NCBI RefSeq assembly: GCF_000577275.2
Contig: NZ_HG916852.1
Location: 1,119,001 to 1,183,000 of the forward strand
DNA: 64,000 nucleotides
Direction: 5' to 3'
Origin: Rhizobium favelukesii
GTDB taxonomy: Bacteria; Pseudomonadota; Alphaproteobacteria; Rhizobiales; Rhizobiaceae
Within the stretch, counting starts at the first letter, position 1. Each line of letters begins with the position of its first letter. Made by a program: the position numbers and the translations under genes. This document shows, one piece after another, positions 1 through 8,441 of this stretch. The notes under the pieces are model-generated. The model was not told the origin of the DNA. It saw only the letters and a program-made list of their open reading frames with translations, and searched no databases.

Positions 1-1252
1 GCTCGACAGGCTGGATACCTCAGGTCGCTTCGCCTTCATCAAGCTCGCGACCGGGGCGCTGCGCATCGGCGTTTCCTCGCGTCTGGCGAAGCAGGCGCTC
101 GCCGATCTCGGCAGCCGAGACGTGACGGAAATCGAGACGCTGTGGCATGGCCTGCAGCCGCCCTATGAATCCTTGTTTCGTTGGCTGGAAGGGCAGGGCG
201 ACAAGCCGATCCTGGCAACGCCTGCAATCTTCCACTCCGTCATGCTCGCCAATCCGGTCGAGGAGGGGGATCTGGATCAACTTGATCCAGCCGAATATGC
301 CGCGGAATGGAAATGGGACGGCATCCGCGTGCAGCTGTCGCGCTCCGGCGACACGCGCAAGATCTACTCGCGCTCCGGCGACGATATCTCAGGCGCGTTC
401 CCCGATATCCTTGAGTCGATCAGCTTCGACGGCGTCGTCGACGGCGAGCTGCTGGTCGGGGGAACGAGACGCTCGAACAGCCCGACGCGCACCTTTTCCG
501 ATCTGCAGCAACGCCTGAACCGCAAGACGGTGACGACGAAGATGCTCGACGAGTATCCAGCCTTCATTCGTGCCTACGATTTGCTTTTCGATCGGGAGGA
601 GGACGTGCGTGGCCGCTCCTACGTCGATCGCCGTGCGCGTCTTGCGGAGGTCATCGATAGCGCGCCGCACGACCGCTTCGACCTCTCCCCTCTGGTGGAA
701 TTCTCTTCATGGGACGAACTGGACGAGCTGCGGTCGATGCCGCCGGACCCTGTCATCGAAGGGGTGATGATCAAGCGCCGCGACAGCATCTATCAGGCCG
801 GGCGACTGAAGGGGCCTTGGTTCAAGTGGAAGCGCAATCCCTACAATGTCGACGCCGTGCTGATGTATGCGCAGCGCGGCCACGGCAAGCGCTCGAGCTA
901 TTATTCGGACTTCACCTTTGGTGTGTGGACCGAGACCCCGGAAGGAGAACAGCTGGTTCCCGTCGGCAAGGCCTATTTTGGCTTCACGGATGCCGAACTC
1001 GAAGTGCTGGACAAGTTCGTTCGCAACAACACGACGGAGCGGTTTGGCCCTGTGCGGGCCGTCAGAGCGGACAAGGACTTCGGCTTCGTCGTGGAAGTCG
1101 CCTTCGAAGGCATCAACCGCTCGACCCGCCACAAGTCGGGCGTGGCAATGCGCTTTCCGCGAATCGCGCGCCTGCGTCCCGACAAACCGTCCTACGAGGC
1201 GGATCGCCTTCAGACGCTGGTCGCCATGATCGATGCCAAGGGTCAGCAGTAG
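1..1252 (+). CDS. ATP-dependent DNA ligase, 3' part (5' end outside window)
   Basis: The reading frame is open from base 2 and runs to a TAG at 1252, so the gene starts upstream of the window. The adenylation motif EWKWDGIR is visible, with the AMP-accepting lysine codon at 311-313. It is followed by the nucleotidyltransferase core (YSRSGDDIS, VDGELLV, EGVMIKRRDS, WFKWKRNPY) and a C-terminal OB-fold region. This order is typical of single-subunit ATP-dependent DNA ligases of the bacterial 'cisplatin damage response' type, usually a little over 500 residues. About 416 residues are seen here. The protein would seal nicks using ATP and would supplement the NAD-dependent LigA. The Met at 122 is internal, because the residues before it read like ligase. 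Confidence 0.9.
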   Translation, partial: LDRLDTSGRFAFIKLATGALRIGVSSRLAKQALADLGSRDVTEIETLWHGLQPPYESLFRWLEGQGDKPILATPAIFHSVMLANPVEEGDLDQLDPAEYAAEWKWDGIRVQLSRSGDTRKIYSRSGDDISGAFPDILESISFDGVVDGELLVGGTRRSNSPTRTFSDLQQRLNRKTVTTKMLDEYPAFIRAYDLLFDREEDVRGRSYVDRRARLAEVIDSAPHDRFDLSPLVEFSSWDELDELRSMPPDPVIEGVMIKRRDSIYQAGRLKGPWFKWKRNPYNVDAVLMYAQRGHGKRSSYYSDFTFGVWTETPEGEQLVPVGKAYFGFTDAELEVLDKFVRNNTTERFGPVRAVRADKDFGFVVEVAFEGINRSTRHKSGVAMRFPRIARLRPDKPSYEADRLQTLVAMIDAKGQQ

Positions 1253-1362
1253 GCTTTTCTGGAGCAAAACGCCGCAGGGCCACCTTTTTCAACACAACGT
1301 GTGTTGGCGACCGCGCGCTTCCGGTGCAATTCTCGAACCGCCGGGAACAATGGAAGTGTGAA

Positions 1363-2286
1363 ATGACGTCAGACGAAGGTAATGCATTTTTCCGCCACCG
1401 CCGCATGGTTCTTGCCGGCCTGGCCGGAGCCCTTGTACTCCCGGGCATAGCAAGTGCATTCGAGGTTCCGGAGGTGCCAAAGCTGATCGATCATGATTAT
1501 GCCAAGGCCCGCAAGCGCTTCCGCACCAAGCTGCTCCAGAAGGGGCCGGCTCCCGACAAGTACGAACCGCTGGATGCGCCTCCGGAGGGCGAGAAGATTC
1601 TCTATCGGTCCGGCTACGGCGGCGAATTGGAGCTGGTTGCCTGGGTCTCCAAGTACAAGCGCGGTAGCAAGCCGAAGCCCGGCGTTCTTTTCCTGCACGG
1701 CGGCAACGCCATGGGTCTTGGCCACTGGGTTCTGCTCAAGACCTATGCCGATGCCGGCTTCGTGGTGATGATGCCATCGCTGCGTGGCGAAAACGGCCAG
1801 ATGGGCAATTTCTCCGGTTTCTATGACGAGGTGGATGACGTGCTTTCAGCGGCCGATCGTCTGCGCCATCTTCCGGGCGTCGATGCCGATCGTCTGTTTA
1901 TCGCCGGCCACAGCATTGGCGGCACGCTGACCATGCTTGCGGCGATGAGCAGCCACAAGTTCCGTGCCGCCGCGCCGATCTCGGGCAATCCGGACGCTTT
2001 CCGCTTCTTCAATCGCTACCCGCAGGACATTCGTTTCGACGATAGCAACGCCCACGAGTTCGAGGTCCGCAGCGCGCTCTGCTATGCCAAGAGCTTCAAA
2101 TGCCCGGTCCGCGTCGTTCATGGCACGGAGGAGGCGCATTTCAACGACCGCGCCGGTCTGCTTGCCAGCCGCGCGCGCTCGGGCGGTGTCCGTATCGAAA
2201 CGGATACCGTGACCGGCAACCACACGTCGGCGCTGCCGGCCGAGATCGAACAAAGCATACGGTTCTTTCACGGCGTTGCAGCCTGA
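1363..2286 (+). CDS. Secreted alpha/beta hydrolase (dienelactone hydrolase-like)
   Basis: This 307-residue protein starts at the ATG at 1363, just before a basic-hydrophobic leader (FFRHRRMVLAGLAGALVLPG, then an ASA-type cleavage site), so export is likely. The body shows an oxyanion-type FLHGGNAMG segment, the nucleophile elbow GHSIGG, and a C-terminal histidine in TGNHTSALP, consistent with a Ser-Asp-His hydrolase. The same frame is open well upstream inside the ligase gene, but that part is an out-of-frame shadow. The closest family feel is the prolyl-oligopeptidase/dienelactone hydrolase group. The substrate cannot be read from the sequence. It lies 110 bases after the ligase and may have its own promoter. 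Confidence 0.8.
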   Translation: MTSDEGNAFFRHRRMVLAGLAGALVLPGIASAFEVPEVPKLIDHDYAKARKRFRTKLLQKGPAPDKYEPLDAPPEGEKILYRSGYGGELELVAWVSKYKRGSKPKPGVLFLHGGNAMGLGHWVLLKTYADAGFVVMMPSLRGENGQMGNFSGFYDEVDDVLSAADRLRHLPGVDADRLFIAGHSIGGTLTMLAAMSSHKFRAAAPISGNPDAFRFFNRYPQDIRFDDSNAHEFEVRSALCYAKSFKCPVRVVHGTEEAHFNDRAGLLASRARSGGVRIETDTVTGNHTSALPAEIEQSIRFFHGVAA

Positions 2287-2308
2287 GTGTGGTCCGACTC
2301 CAATTGAT

Positions 2309-2336
2309 GCGAGGCTGATGTCGTCACCAGCCTCGC
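2309..2336 (+). terminator. Hairpin after the hydrolase gene
   Basis: A perfect 9-bp stem (GCGAGGCTG paired with CAGCCTCGC) with a 10-base loop lies 23 bases after the hydrolase stop. There is no T-run behind it, so it may be a weak terminator or an RNA-stability hairpin. Confidence 0.4.
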
Positions 2337-2399
2337 GCCAGCCGCAAGTGCCATCCTTGCCGCAGCTATACGTCTCGCTGTTGTCGATGAGGGTGCTTT

Positions 2400-3239
2400 A
2401 TGACTGTTTTCAGCCGGGTGTCGCCACTTGCCGGGCTTGCGGCCGCTGCTTTTTGTCTGAGCGGTTGTAATATCCTCATTCCAGATACCGGCGCCACCGA
2501 TCCCGCCCGTTTCGTGCAGGAGACGTCGCCCGTCTTCTATAATCCGCCTGGCGTCGATCCCATGCGCGTCAAGGCGGTGGATACGCCGGTGCCGCAGAGG
2601 CGCGAGATCGAGCCGCCGACGCTGTACAATCAGACCTACGGCCTGTCGGCCACGAGTTACAATCGGACCTACGGCCTGCCGGTCACCAATCCGGTGAATA
2701 GCGCCATGTATAGCCAGGTGCGCGACACCGACTTCACGTTGCCGGCCATACCGATCAGCCGCATCGATCCGCAGTATCTGCGGCAGGAAGTCGACTATCC
2801 CTCGAACGAGAAGCCGGGCACGATCATCGTCGATACGAAGAGCAAGCATCTCTACTTAATCGAGCCGGGCGGTAAGGCGATGCGCTACGGCGTCGGGCTC
2901 GGCCGCGAAGGCTACGCATGGTCCGGCCGCGGTCTCATTCAATGGAAGCAGAAATGGCCGCGCTGGACACCGCCGGCCGAAATGGTCTCGCGTCAGCCCG
3001 ACATACGCTCCTTTTCCGCAGAAAACGGCGGCATGAACCCCGGCCTCGGAAACCCGCTTGGTGCGCGCGCCCTCTATATCTTCAAGGATGGGAAGGATAC
3101 GCTTTACCGTATCCACGGTACGCCGGATTGGCAGTCGGTCGGAAAGGCCACGTCGTCGGGCTGCGTGCGCATGCTGAACCAGGACGTGGTTGACCTTTAC
3201 AATCGCGTTCCGGCGAAGGCCGAGATTGTCGTGATGTAG
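2400..3239 (+). CDS. L,D-transpeptidase (YkuD domain) lipoprotein 1
   Basis: The 279-residue protein has a lipobox leader (AAAFCLSGC, lipid-anchored Cys near residue 22), a Pro-rich spacer, and a YkuD catalytic domain. The hallmark HG...SSGCVRM segment is present, with the catalytic cysteine at about residue 255. Such enzymes make 3-3 crosslinks in peptidoglycan or attach proteins to it, and they act in the periplasm. The next gene encodes a close paralogue, so this is a tandem duplication. The spacer contains a short internal repeat (NQTYGLSATSYNRTYGLPVT). The start is the ATG directly before the leader. Confidence 0.92.
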   Translation: MTVFSRVSPLAGLAAAAFCLSGCNILIPDTGATDPARFVQETSPVFYNPPGVDPMRVKAVDTPVPQRREIEPPTLYNQTYGLSATSYNRTYGLPVTNPVNSAMYSQVRDTDFTLPAIPISRIDPQYLRQEVDYPSNEKPGTIIVDTKSKHLYLIEPGGKAMRYGVGLGREGYAWSGRGLIQWKQKWPRWTPPAEMVSRQPDIRSFSAENGGMNPGLGNPLGARALYIFKDGKDTLYRIHGTPDWQSVGKATSSGCVRMLNQDVVDLYNRVPAKAEIVVM

Positions 3240-3406
3240 CCGCGCAACAGCGTTTGGGATATCGTGTGTCCACGGGCGGACACGACTTCGTGAGGTGATG
3301 GTTTATTTAGCGCAAGTGGATAGATTTCTTGTGCGTCACCGGCGTTGACCCACCCTCCGCGAAGGGCGTTCGTCCTTCCAGCGCAACAGGAAACCAGACC
3401 CGCGTC

Positions 3407-4129
3407 ATGAGCTTTGAAAAATCCCTTTCCCGCCGCAGCTTCCTTTCGCTTTCGGCAATGACCGCAGCTTCGGCGCTGACCGGGTGTGCATCCACCGCCG
3501 GGCCGTCTGCGACGGCTCAGCCGGTCGTCATGCGCAATCCGATCAACATGTTCCAGGCGCCGCAGACGCCGGGTGATGCCGAGCTGGCGGTCATGTACGG
3601 TCCGATTGAGGATGGTGGCTTTCTCATTCCGGCCGTGCCCTACCAGCAGATCGATCCGCGCTTCTATCGCCAGCAGGTCGTCGATCCGACCGGCCAGGCG
3701 CCCGGCACGATCGTCGTCGATACCCCCTCGCGTTTCCTCTACCTGGTGCAGCCCGGCGGCACGGCGATGCGCTATGGCGTCGGCATCGGCCGCGAAGGCT
3801 TCGCATGGCAGGGCTCGGGCGTCATCCAGTGGCGTCAGAGATGGCCGCGCTGGAAGCCGCCGAACGAGATGGTCGCGCGTCAGCCAGAGCTTGCCAAGTA
3901 TTCGATCGAAAACGGCGGCATGGAGCCGGGCCTGAAGAACCCGCTTGGTGCACGCGCACTCTACATCTTCTCGAGTGGCGAAGACACGCTCTACCGCCTG
4001 CACGGCAACCCGGAATGGCGTTCGATCGGCAAGGCGGTGTCGTCTGGCTGCGTGCGCCTGCTGAACCAGGACATCATCGATCTCTATGACCGCGTGCCGA
4101 ACAAGGCGCCGGTCGTCGTTCTGCAGTAA
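3407..4129 (+). CDS. L,D-transpeptidase (YkuD domain) lipoprotein 2
   Basis: A 240-residue paralogue of the preceding gene. I chose the ATG at 3407 because it begins a leader with a twin-arginine-like SRRSFLSLSAM motif and a lipobox (ASALTGC); the frame is open upstream to 3329 but that part is not leader-like. The YkuD domain aligns with its neighbour over almost its full length (GTIVVDT..., ENGGM.PGL.NPLGARALYIF). The catalytic cysteine is at about residue 215 in SSGCVRL. The twin-arginine signal suggests a different export route from the first copy. Predicted role: periplasmic peptidoglycan 3-3 crosslinking. Confidence 0.92.
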   Translation: MSFEKSLSRRSFLSLSAMTAASALTGCASTAGPSATAQPVVMRNPINMFQAPQTPGDAELAVMYGPIEDGGFLIPAVPYQQIDPRFYRQQVVDPTGQAPGTIVVDTPSRFLYLVQPGGTAMRYGVGIGREGFAWQGSGVIQWRQRWPRWKPPNEMVARQPELAKYSIENGGMEPGLKNPLGARALYIFSSGEDTLYRLHGNPEWRSIGKAVSSGCVRLLNQDIIDLYDRVPNKAPVVVLQ

Positions 4130-4139
4130 TCCGCGCAGG

Positions 4140-4165
4140 TGCGGCCGGCCGATTGGCTGGCCGCA
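4140..4165. terminator. Bidirectional terminator-like hairpin
   Basis: A 26-base near-perfect inverted repeat (TGCGGCC...GGCCGCA with a further GCC/GGC inner stem and GATT loop) lies between the convergent transpeptidase and DUF1194 genes. It could serve both strands. Confidence 0.6.
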
Positions 4166-4166
4166 T

Positions 4167-4880
4167 TCATTGCCGATTTTCGGCGATCTGGAATTCGGTT
4201 GGCGGCGACAGTTCCCTGATCAGCTTCTTGCGGATCGCTGCCGAATAGTCTGCAAAACTCCTGACTTCCATCACGAACGCGTCCTCGCCGAGGATGACGC
4301 GTCTTTCGTAGTAGCCGGGAAGATCGGGTTCCTCGTCGGAAATGACCAGTCCATTGACCGTTGTGCCCGTCTTCATGGCGCGCTGGCGCGCCTGATAGAG
4401 AGATGGCGTCTGCCGTCGTTTCGGCGCAATCGTCTCCTTGCCATCGCCGGAGACGTTGATGATGGTTTTGACGGCGCAGAAGCGTGGATCAGATAGCATG
4501 TCGAGCGCGGACCACATGCCGTTGCCGATATCGGTGTTGCCAAAGACTTTGCGCCGGTTGGCCTCCATCGCCAGCGCGAAGGGCTCGGCGCCGTTGCCGC
4601 TCTCTATGACGAACCAGTCGAGTTTCTGGGTGGAGAACTCGCCGTCGCCCCAGAATACCGCCGATACGGCGACGCCGCCGTCATTTCTCAAGGCCGCCAG
4701 GACGTCATCGTCCCGGAAGGCCGCGGCGATGGCAGACTTCTGAAACTTGTATTCGTCGTCGGTGATGCTGCCGGATCCGTCGACGGCGAGAACAAGTGCG
4801 ATATCGATACAGGCCGAGGATTGAGAGGCTGCCATAGTCCAAACCAATGCCACAGCCAAACCGATCAGCTTCTTCAGCAT
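4167..4880 (-). CDS. DUF1194 secreted von Willebrand factor A-like protein
   Basis: The 237-residue protein has a signal peptide (MLKKLIGLAVALVWTMAASQ) and then a vWA-like fold. A MIDAS-type DGSGS motif lies near residue 35 (LVLAVDGSGSITDDEY), followed by a conserved middle (IGNGMWSAL) and INVSGDGKE, which are typical of the DUF1194 family. It probably binds a divalent metal and another protein in the periplasm; the true role is unknown. It is encoded convergently to the second L,D-transpeptidase and divergently from the BTAD regulator. Confidence 0.85.
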   Translation of the reverse strand: MLKKLIGLAVALVWTMAASQSSACIDIALVLAVDGSGSITDDEYKFQKSAIAAAFRDDDVLAALRNDGGVAVSAVFWGDGEFSTQKLDWFVIESGNGAEPFALAMEANRRKVFGNTDIGNGMWSALDMLSDPRFCAVKTIINVSGDGKETIAPKRRQTPSLYQARQRAMKTGTTVNGLVISDEEPDLPGYYERRVILGEDAFVMEVRSFADYSAAIRKKLIRELSPPTEFQIAENRQ

Positions 4881-4996
4881 CGCCGCATCATCCCCTCGCT
4901 CACCGCCCCGTGAAAATGACTATGACAAACGGCCGCTTTCCTGCTGTTATCGGAATGTTAAAGCGATCGCTAAAATAAGGCTCGGAGGGGAGCTCG

Positions 4997-6931
4997 ATGG
5001 GGTTCACGCTGCGCCTGCTTGGTCGATTCCAGATGCTCTCGCCCACAGGCGAGAGCATTGCGATCGCCTCGCGCAAACATCAGGCGCTGATCGCGATGCT
5101 CGCGCTCTCGAACGGAAAGCCGATCGCGCGATCGAAACTGGCCGGCATGCTGTGGGCCGAGCGGACGGAAGAGCATGCCCGCAACAGCCTCCGCCAGGCG
5201 TTCTTCACGATCCGTCAGGCCGTCGACGGCCACGGCGTGTCACCTCTCGTGTTCGACAACGGCTGCGGTTGGACGAGAAGCGATGCCATTGTCACCGATA
5301 TCCAGGCTCTTACTGAAAGCGCAAGGGCAGGGTGTCTGCCACCGTCGCTTGATGCTTTCGAGGGGGAATTTCTCGAGGGGCTGAGCTTCAACGACGAGAC
5401 GTTGGAAGCATGGCTTCGCATGGAGCGCGGCCGACACCGCGATTTACTGGTCGATTGCCTTGCGAGCCTGGTCGACGGATTGGAGAAGGCGGGCGACCTG
5501 GAGCCGGCGCTTCTCGCTGCACAATACCTTTTACGGCACGATCCCTACCACGAACCATCTCACCGGACGATCCTGCGCCGTTACCGGGCGCACGGCGAGC
5601 GCGCTCGCGCCATCAAGCACTACGAGAGCCTGAAAGCATTGCTGGAGGCCAATCTGAGTGTTGCGCCTGATCCGGAGACGCAGCAACTCATCGGTCAAAT
5701 TCGCGAGCGGCAGGAGCCGCCGGCGCAGGTGGATTTGACCAATGGCAAGCCTAGGATCGCCATTCTGCCGATCAGGAGCCTGTCACATGAACGAGACGAC
5801 AGTCTGGTCGCCGAGTCCCTGACGCGCAAGCTGATCGGAGAACTCGGCCTGTTCTCGCCGCTCTCAGTGGTTGCCGCCGCGACGATGTTTGCCTTGAATG
5901 CGAGGCACGAGACCGTGGAAGAAATCGGCAAGCGGGTCGGCGCCGACTACGTCCTGGAAATTGCGGTTCAGGGCCACGAGGAAGGTGGCTGGGCGCTGGT
6001 GCAACTCGTGTTGGTGCAAAGCGGGACACAGGTATGGAGCCGCAAGTATCTCGGCGAAAGCGCGGGTTCGGACCTCGGTCAGGACCGGCTCGTCCGCAAG
6101 ATCAGCGGTAACCTCTATCATGTTCTGATGAAGCACGCGGCAGCCCGTTCGGCGATGGAGCCGGAAGGTGGGATCGGCACCGAGAAGCTGTATCTGCAGG
6201 TGTTCAACCACGTCGAGCGGCCGACATTGAAGGGGATGATCCGCGCCCGGCGTCTGTGCGAGCGGCTCCTGGCCATCGATCCCAATCACGTTCTGGTCCG
6301 CGAGAGCCTTGCCTGGATAAACTTCCACTCCTGCTTCAACGGCTGGCTCGACGATCCGGTGCATGGTTTCAGGCAGGCCCGCGATATCGTGCGGGCCGGA
6401 CTGGGGCTGGACGATCGCGAGCCCTATCTGCTGAGCGCCTTTGGCCTCGCCGAAACGTATCTCGGAAACGCTCGAGCCGGCCTGGATGCACTGAAAAGGG
6501 CTGTCGACCTCAATCCGAACGACGCCGAGTTTCATACATGGCTCGGCATCGGCCTGACCTTTGCCGGTCGGATCGGCGACGCGCATATGGCGTTCGACCA
6601 GGCTGATCAGGTCAGTCCAGACTATCATCCGATCTTCCTGTTTCGGGGCGACGCTCATTTCGTTTCTGGGAACTATGAGGAGGCGGTTGCCTGCCTGGAC
6701 CGTTTCCTGATCGTGCTGCCGGAATATCATTGGGCGCGGCTGCTGCGAGCGGCGTCATACGAGGCGCTCGGCAAAGACATGGTGGCGCGGCTCGACGTGG
6801 CGTATGTCAGGGAGAACACGCTTCTGTTGAATGGCCGATATCTCGAACAATTACTTCAGGCTCGCGCCCTGTCGTTCCGGCAAAATCTGTGGCTGAGGCT
6901 GGAGGCCGCAGGGCTGCCCTGGGCGAAATAA
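4997..6931 (+). CDS. BTAD/SARP-like transcriptional regulator with TPR domain
   Basis: The protein has 644 residues. Residues 1-95 form an OmpR-type winged helix of the SARP kind (LRLLGRFQML..., RKHQALIAMLAL, SRSKLAGMLW). Residues about 100-235 form a bacterial transcriptional activation domain (BTAD). Residues about 245-365 resemble the TolB/FlgO-like domain found in adenylate-cyclase-linked proteins (RIAILPIRSLS). The C-terminal part carries tetratricopeptide-like repeats (AFGLAETYLGNARAGL..., RGDAHFVSGNYEEAV). This architecture is common in rhizobia. There is no nucleotide cyclase domain. The target genes are unknown. A GGAGGGG ribosome-binding site precedes the start. Confidence 0.85.
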   Translation: MGFTLRLLGRFQMLSPTGESIAIASRKHQALIAMLALSNGKPIARSKLAGMLWAERTEEHARNSLRQAFFTIRQAVDGHGVSPLVFDNGCGWTRSDAIVTDIQALTESARAGCLPPSLDAFEGEFLEGLSFNDETLEAWLRMERGRHRDLLVDCLASLVDGLEKAGDLEPALLAAQYLLRHDPYHEPSHRTILRRYRAHGERARAIKHYESLKALLEANLSVAPDPETQQLIGQIRERQEPPAQVDLTNGKPRIAILPIRSLSHERDDSLVAESLTRKLIGELGLFSPLSVVAAATMFALNARHETVEEIGKRVGADYVLEIAVQGHEEGGWALVQLVLVQSGTQVWSRKYLGESAGSDLGQDRLVRKISGNLYHVLMKHAAARSAMEPEGGIGTEKLYLQVFNHVERPTLKGMIRARRLCERLLAIDPNHVLVRESLAWINFHSCFNGWLDDPVHGFRQARDIVRAGLGLDDREPYLLSAFGLAETYLGNARAGLDALKRAVDLNPNDAEFHTWLGIGLTFAGRIGDAHMAFDQADQVSPDYHPIFLFRGDAHFVSGNYEEAVACLDRFLIVLPEYHWARLLRAASYEALGKDMVARLDVAYVRENTLLLNGRYLEQLLQARALSFRQNLWLRLEAAGLPWAK

Positions 6932-6956
6932 GGCGTTGACGCTGGTTGCCTTCTGC

Positions 6957-7424
6957 TCACACCGCCGACATCAGGTTAGACCGCAACCCTTTCAGCATCT
7001 CGCGTATTGTCGCCATTTCCTCGAGCGTGCAGCCTGCCGCCTGGCCGATCGCGGCCATGATCCTATCGACCTCGCTCCTCATCATGCGGCCTTTCTCGGT
7101 CAGCGACACGATGACCTGCCGCTCGTCGCGGGAATCGCGGGTGCGCTTGATCAGGCCATTCTGCTCCAGGCGCTTGAGCAGCGGCGAGAGTGTGCCCGAA
7201 TCGAGATCGAGCTGCTCGCCGATCGCTTTCACCGGCTGCTCTGACTTTTCCCACAGCGCCAGCATGACAAGATATTGCGGGTAGGTGAGGCCGACCTTGT
7301 CCAGGATCGGCTTGTAGGCGCGGGTGAAAGCATGCGCCGTCGAGTAGACCGCAAAGCAGAGCTGGTTTTCCAGCCGTCTTTCCTCTTCCGGAATTTCCAT
7401 CGTGTTTGCCAGATGCGCTTTCAT
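6957..7424 (-). CDS. ohrR: Organic hydroperoxide sensor/repressor OhrR (MarR family)
   Basis: A 155-residue MarR-family winged-helix protein. I chose the ATG at 7424, which has a GAGG ribosome-binding site; the frame is open to 7481 but those codons cover the operator region. Near the N-terminus LENQLCFAVYSTAHAF contains the single reactive cysteine diagnostic of OhrR, followed by LDKVGLTYPQYLVMLALWE and the DNA-recognition region (LDSGTLSPLLKRLEQNGLI). Known biology: the reduced protein represses ohr, and oxidation of the cysteine by organic peroxides releases it. It is divergent from ohr with a candidate operator between them. Confidence 0.95.
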   Translation of the reverse strand: MKAHLANTMEIPEEERRLENQLCFAVYSTAHAFTRAYKPILDKVGLTYPQYLVMLALWEKSEQPVKAIGEQLDLDSGTLSPLLKRLEQNGLIKRTRDSRDERQVIVSLTEKGRMMRSEVDRIMAAIGQAAGCTLEEMATIREMLKGLRSNLMSAV

Positions 7425-7493
7425 TGTCGTTGTCCTCGAGGCGCGATTGTCCTCTTTTCGAATTCCAAATGCAATTTGCAAAATTAACTTGCG

Positions 7494-7508
7494 TACAATT
7501 TAATTGCG
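7494..7508. promoter_or_regulatory. Candidate OhrR operator
   Basis: The ohrR-ohr gap is AT-rich and contains TACAATTTAATTGCG. Its core CAATT-T-AATTG is palindromic and resembles the published TACAATT-type OhrR operators of other bacteria. It lies 40-54 bases before the ohr start. A second related block (GCAATTTGCAAAATT) begins near 7471. Confidence 0.65.
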
Positions 7509-7547
7509 CATTATACAAAATCCAACCCCAACGCAAAGGAGACTGAC

Positions 7548-7970
7548 ATGCCTATCCTCTACACGACCAAAGCTTCCGCCACCGGTGGCCGCGCAGGCCG
7601 CGCCGTTTCCGAAAACGGCGTTCTCGATGTCACGCTGACGGTTCCGAAAGAACTCGGCGGCGATGGCGCGACCGGCACCAACCCTGAGCAGCTCTTTGCG
7701 GCCGGCTATTCAGCCTGCTTCCTCGGTGCTTTGAAATTTGTCGCCGGCAAGGAAAAGGTCAAGATTCCGGAAGAAACCACTGTCAGCGCCACCGTCGGCA
7801 TCGGCCCGCGCGAAGACGGCACAGGCTTCGGCATCGAAGTCGCCCTGACGGTCAACATTCCCGGCCTTGACAAGCCGACCGCCGAAAAGCTTGCCGCGGC
7901 GGCTCACATCGTGTGCCCCTATAGCCACGCAATGCGCACGTCGACCGAAGTTCCGGTTACCGTTGCTTGA
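7548..7970 (+). CDS. ohr: Organic hydroperoxide resistance protein Ohr
   Basis: A 140-residue OsmC/Ohr-family thiol peroxidase. It has the N-terminal YTTKASATGGRAG segment, the peroxidatic cysteine in FAAGYSACFLGAL, the resolving cysteine in AHIVCPYSHAMR, and the conserved glutamate in NPEQLFAAGY. It reduces fatty-acid and other organic hydroperoxides using lipoylated partners. It is full length. The AGGAGA ribosome-binding site and the divergent OhrR gene support peroxide-inducible control. Confidence 0.97.
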   Translation: MPILYTTKASATGGRAGRAVSENGVLDVTLTVPKELGGDGATGTNPEQLFAAGYSACFLGALKFVAGKEKVKIPEETTVSATVGIGPREDGTGFGIEVALTVNIPGLDKPTAEKLAAAAHIVCPYSHAMRTSTEVPVTVA

Positions 7971-7977
7971 CCAAAGC

Positions 7978-8012
7978 AAAAAAGAGCGTCGTGCATCGCG
8001 GCGCTCTTTTCA
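7978..8012 (+). terminator. Rho-independent terminator of ohr
   Basis: AAAGAGCG and CGCTCTTT form a perfect stem followed by a short T-run, starting eight bases after the ohr stop. Confidence 0.75.
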
Positions 8013-8034
8013 TCTGAAATAAATTCGCTATATT

Positions 8035-8048
8035 CTTTCTAGTGAAAG
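8035..8048. promoter_or_regulatory. Short inverted repeat before the Xre antitoxin gene
   Basis: CTTTC-TAGT-GAAAG lies just upstream of the antitoxin ribosome-binding site in an AT-rich segment. It could be the autoregulatory operator of the toxin-antitoxin operon. The call rests on symmetry and position only. Confidence 0.35.
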
Positions 8049-8057
8049 GAGTATGGC

Positions 8058-8441
8058 ATGGCAGTAGCACATCCGATCTCCGGCGCCCGGTCCCCCGAGG
8101 CTGCCGTGATCACCAAAGCGGCCGTCAATGCTGCCGACCATCTTGGCCTCAACGCCCGAACGCTTTCGGCGGTGCTCGGTGTTTCCGAAGCAACCATCTC
8201 GCGCATGAAGCGACAGGATTATCTGCTCGAGCGCGGCTCGAAGTCCTTTGAACTCGCCATCCTGCTCCTGCGTCTGTTTCGTTCGCTCGATGCGATCGTC
8301 GGCGGCGACGAGGCGGTTGCCCGGCAATGGTTGCGCAACGCCAATACCGCCCTCGGCGCCAAGCCGCTCGAAAAGATCGTCAGCATCTCCGGATTGACCG
8401 ATGTCCTTGCCTATCTGGACGCCCGCCGCGCTATCGTCTGA
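8058..8441 (+). CDS. Antitoxin of the RES-Xre (MbcTA/ParST) type, DUF2384
   Basis: This 127-residue protein has an N-terminal Xre-like helix-turn-helix (ARTLSAVLGVSEATISRMKR) and a C-terminal DUF2384 antitoxin domain (ARQWLRNANTALGAKPLEKI... VLAYLDARRAIV). It would neutralise the RES-domain toxin encoded next and repress the operon. The start has an AAAGGA ribosome-binding site. Its 3' end overlaps the toxin gene by 41 bases if the toxin starts at 8401. Confidence 0.9.
   Translation: MAVAHPISGARSPEAAVITKAAVNAADHLGLNARTLSAVLGVSEATISRMKRQDYLLERGSKSFELAILLLRLFRSLDAIVGGDEAVARQWLRNANTALGAKPLEKIVSISGLTDVLAYLDARRAIV

Noticed and set aside
709..1362. 5' extension of the alpha/beta hydrolase frame into the ligase gene
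   Set aside because: The extension overlaps clear ligase codons in another frame. The signal peptide begins at the ATG at 1363.
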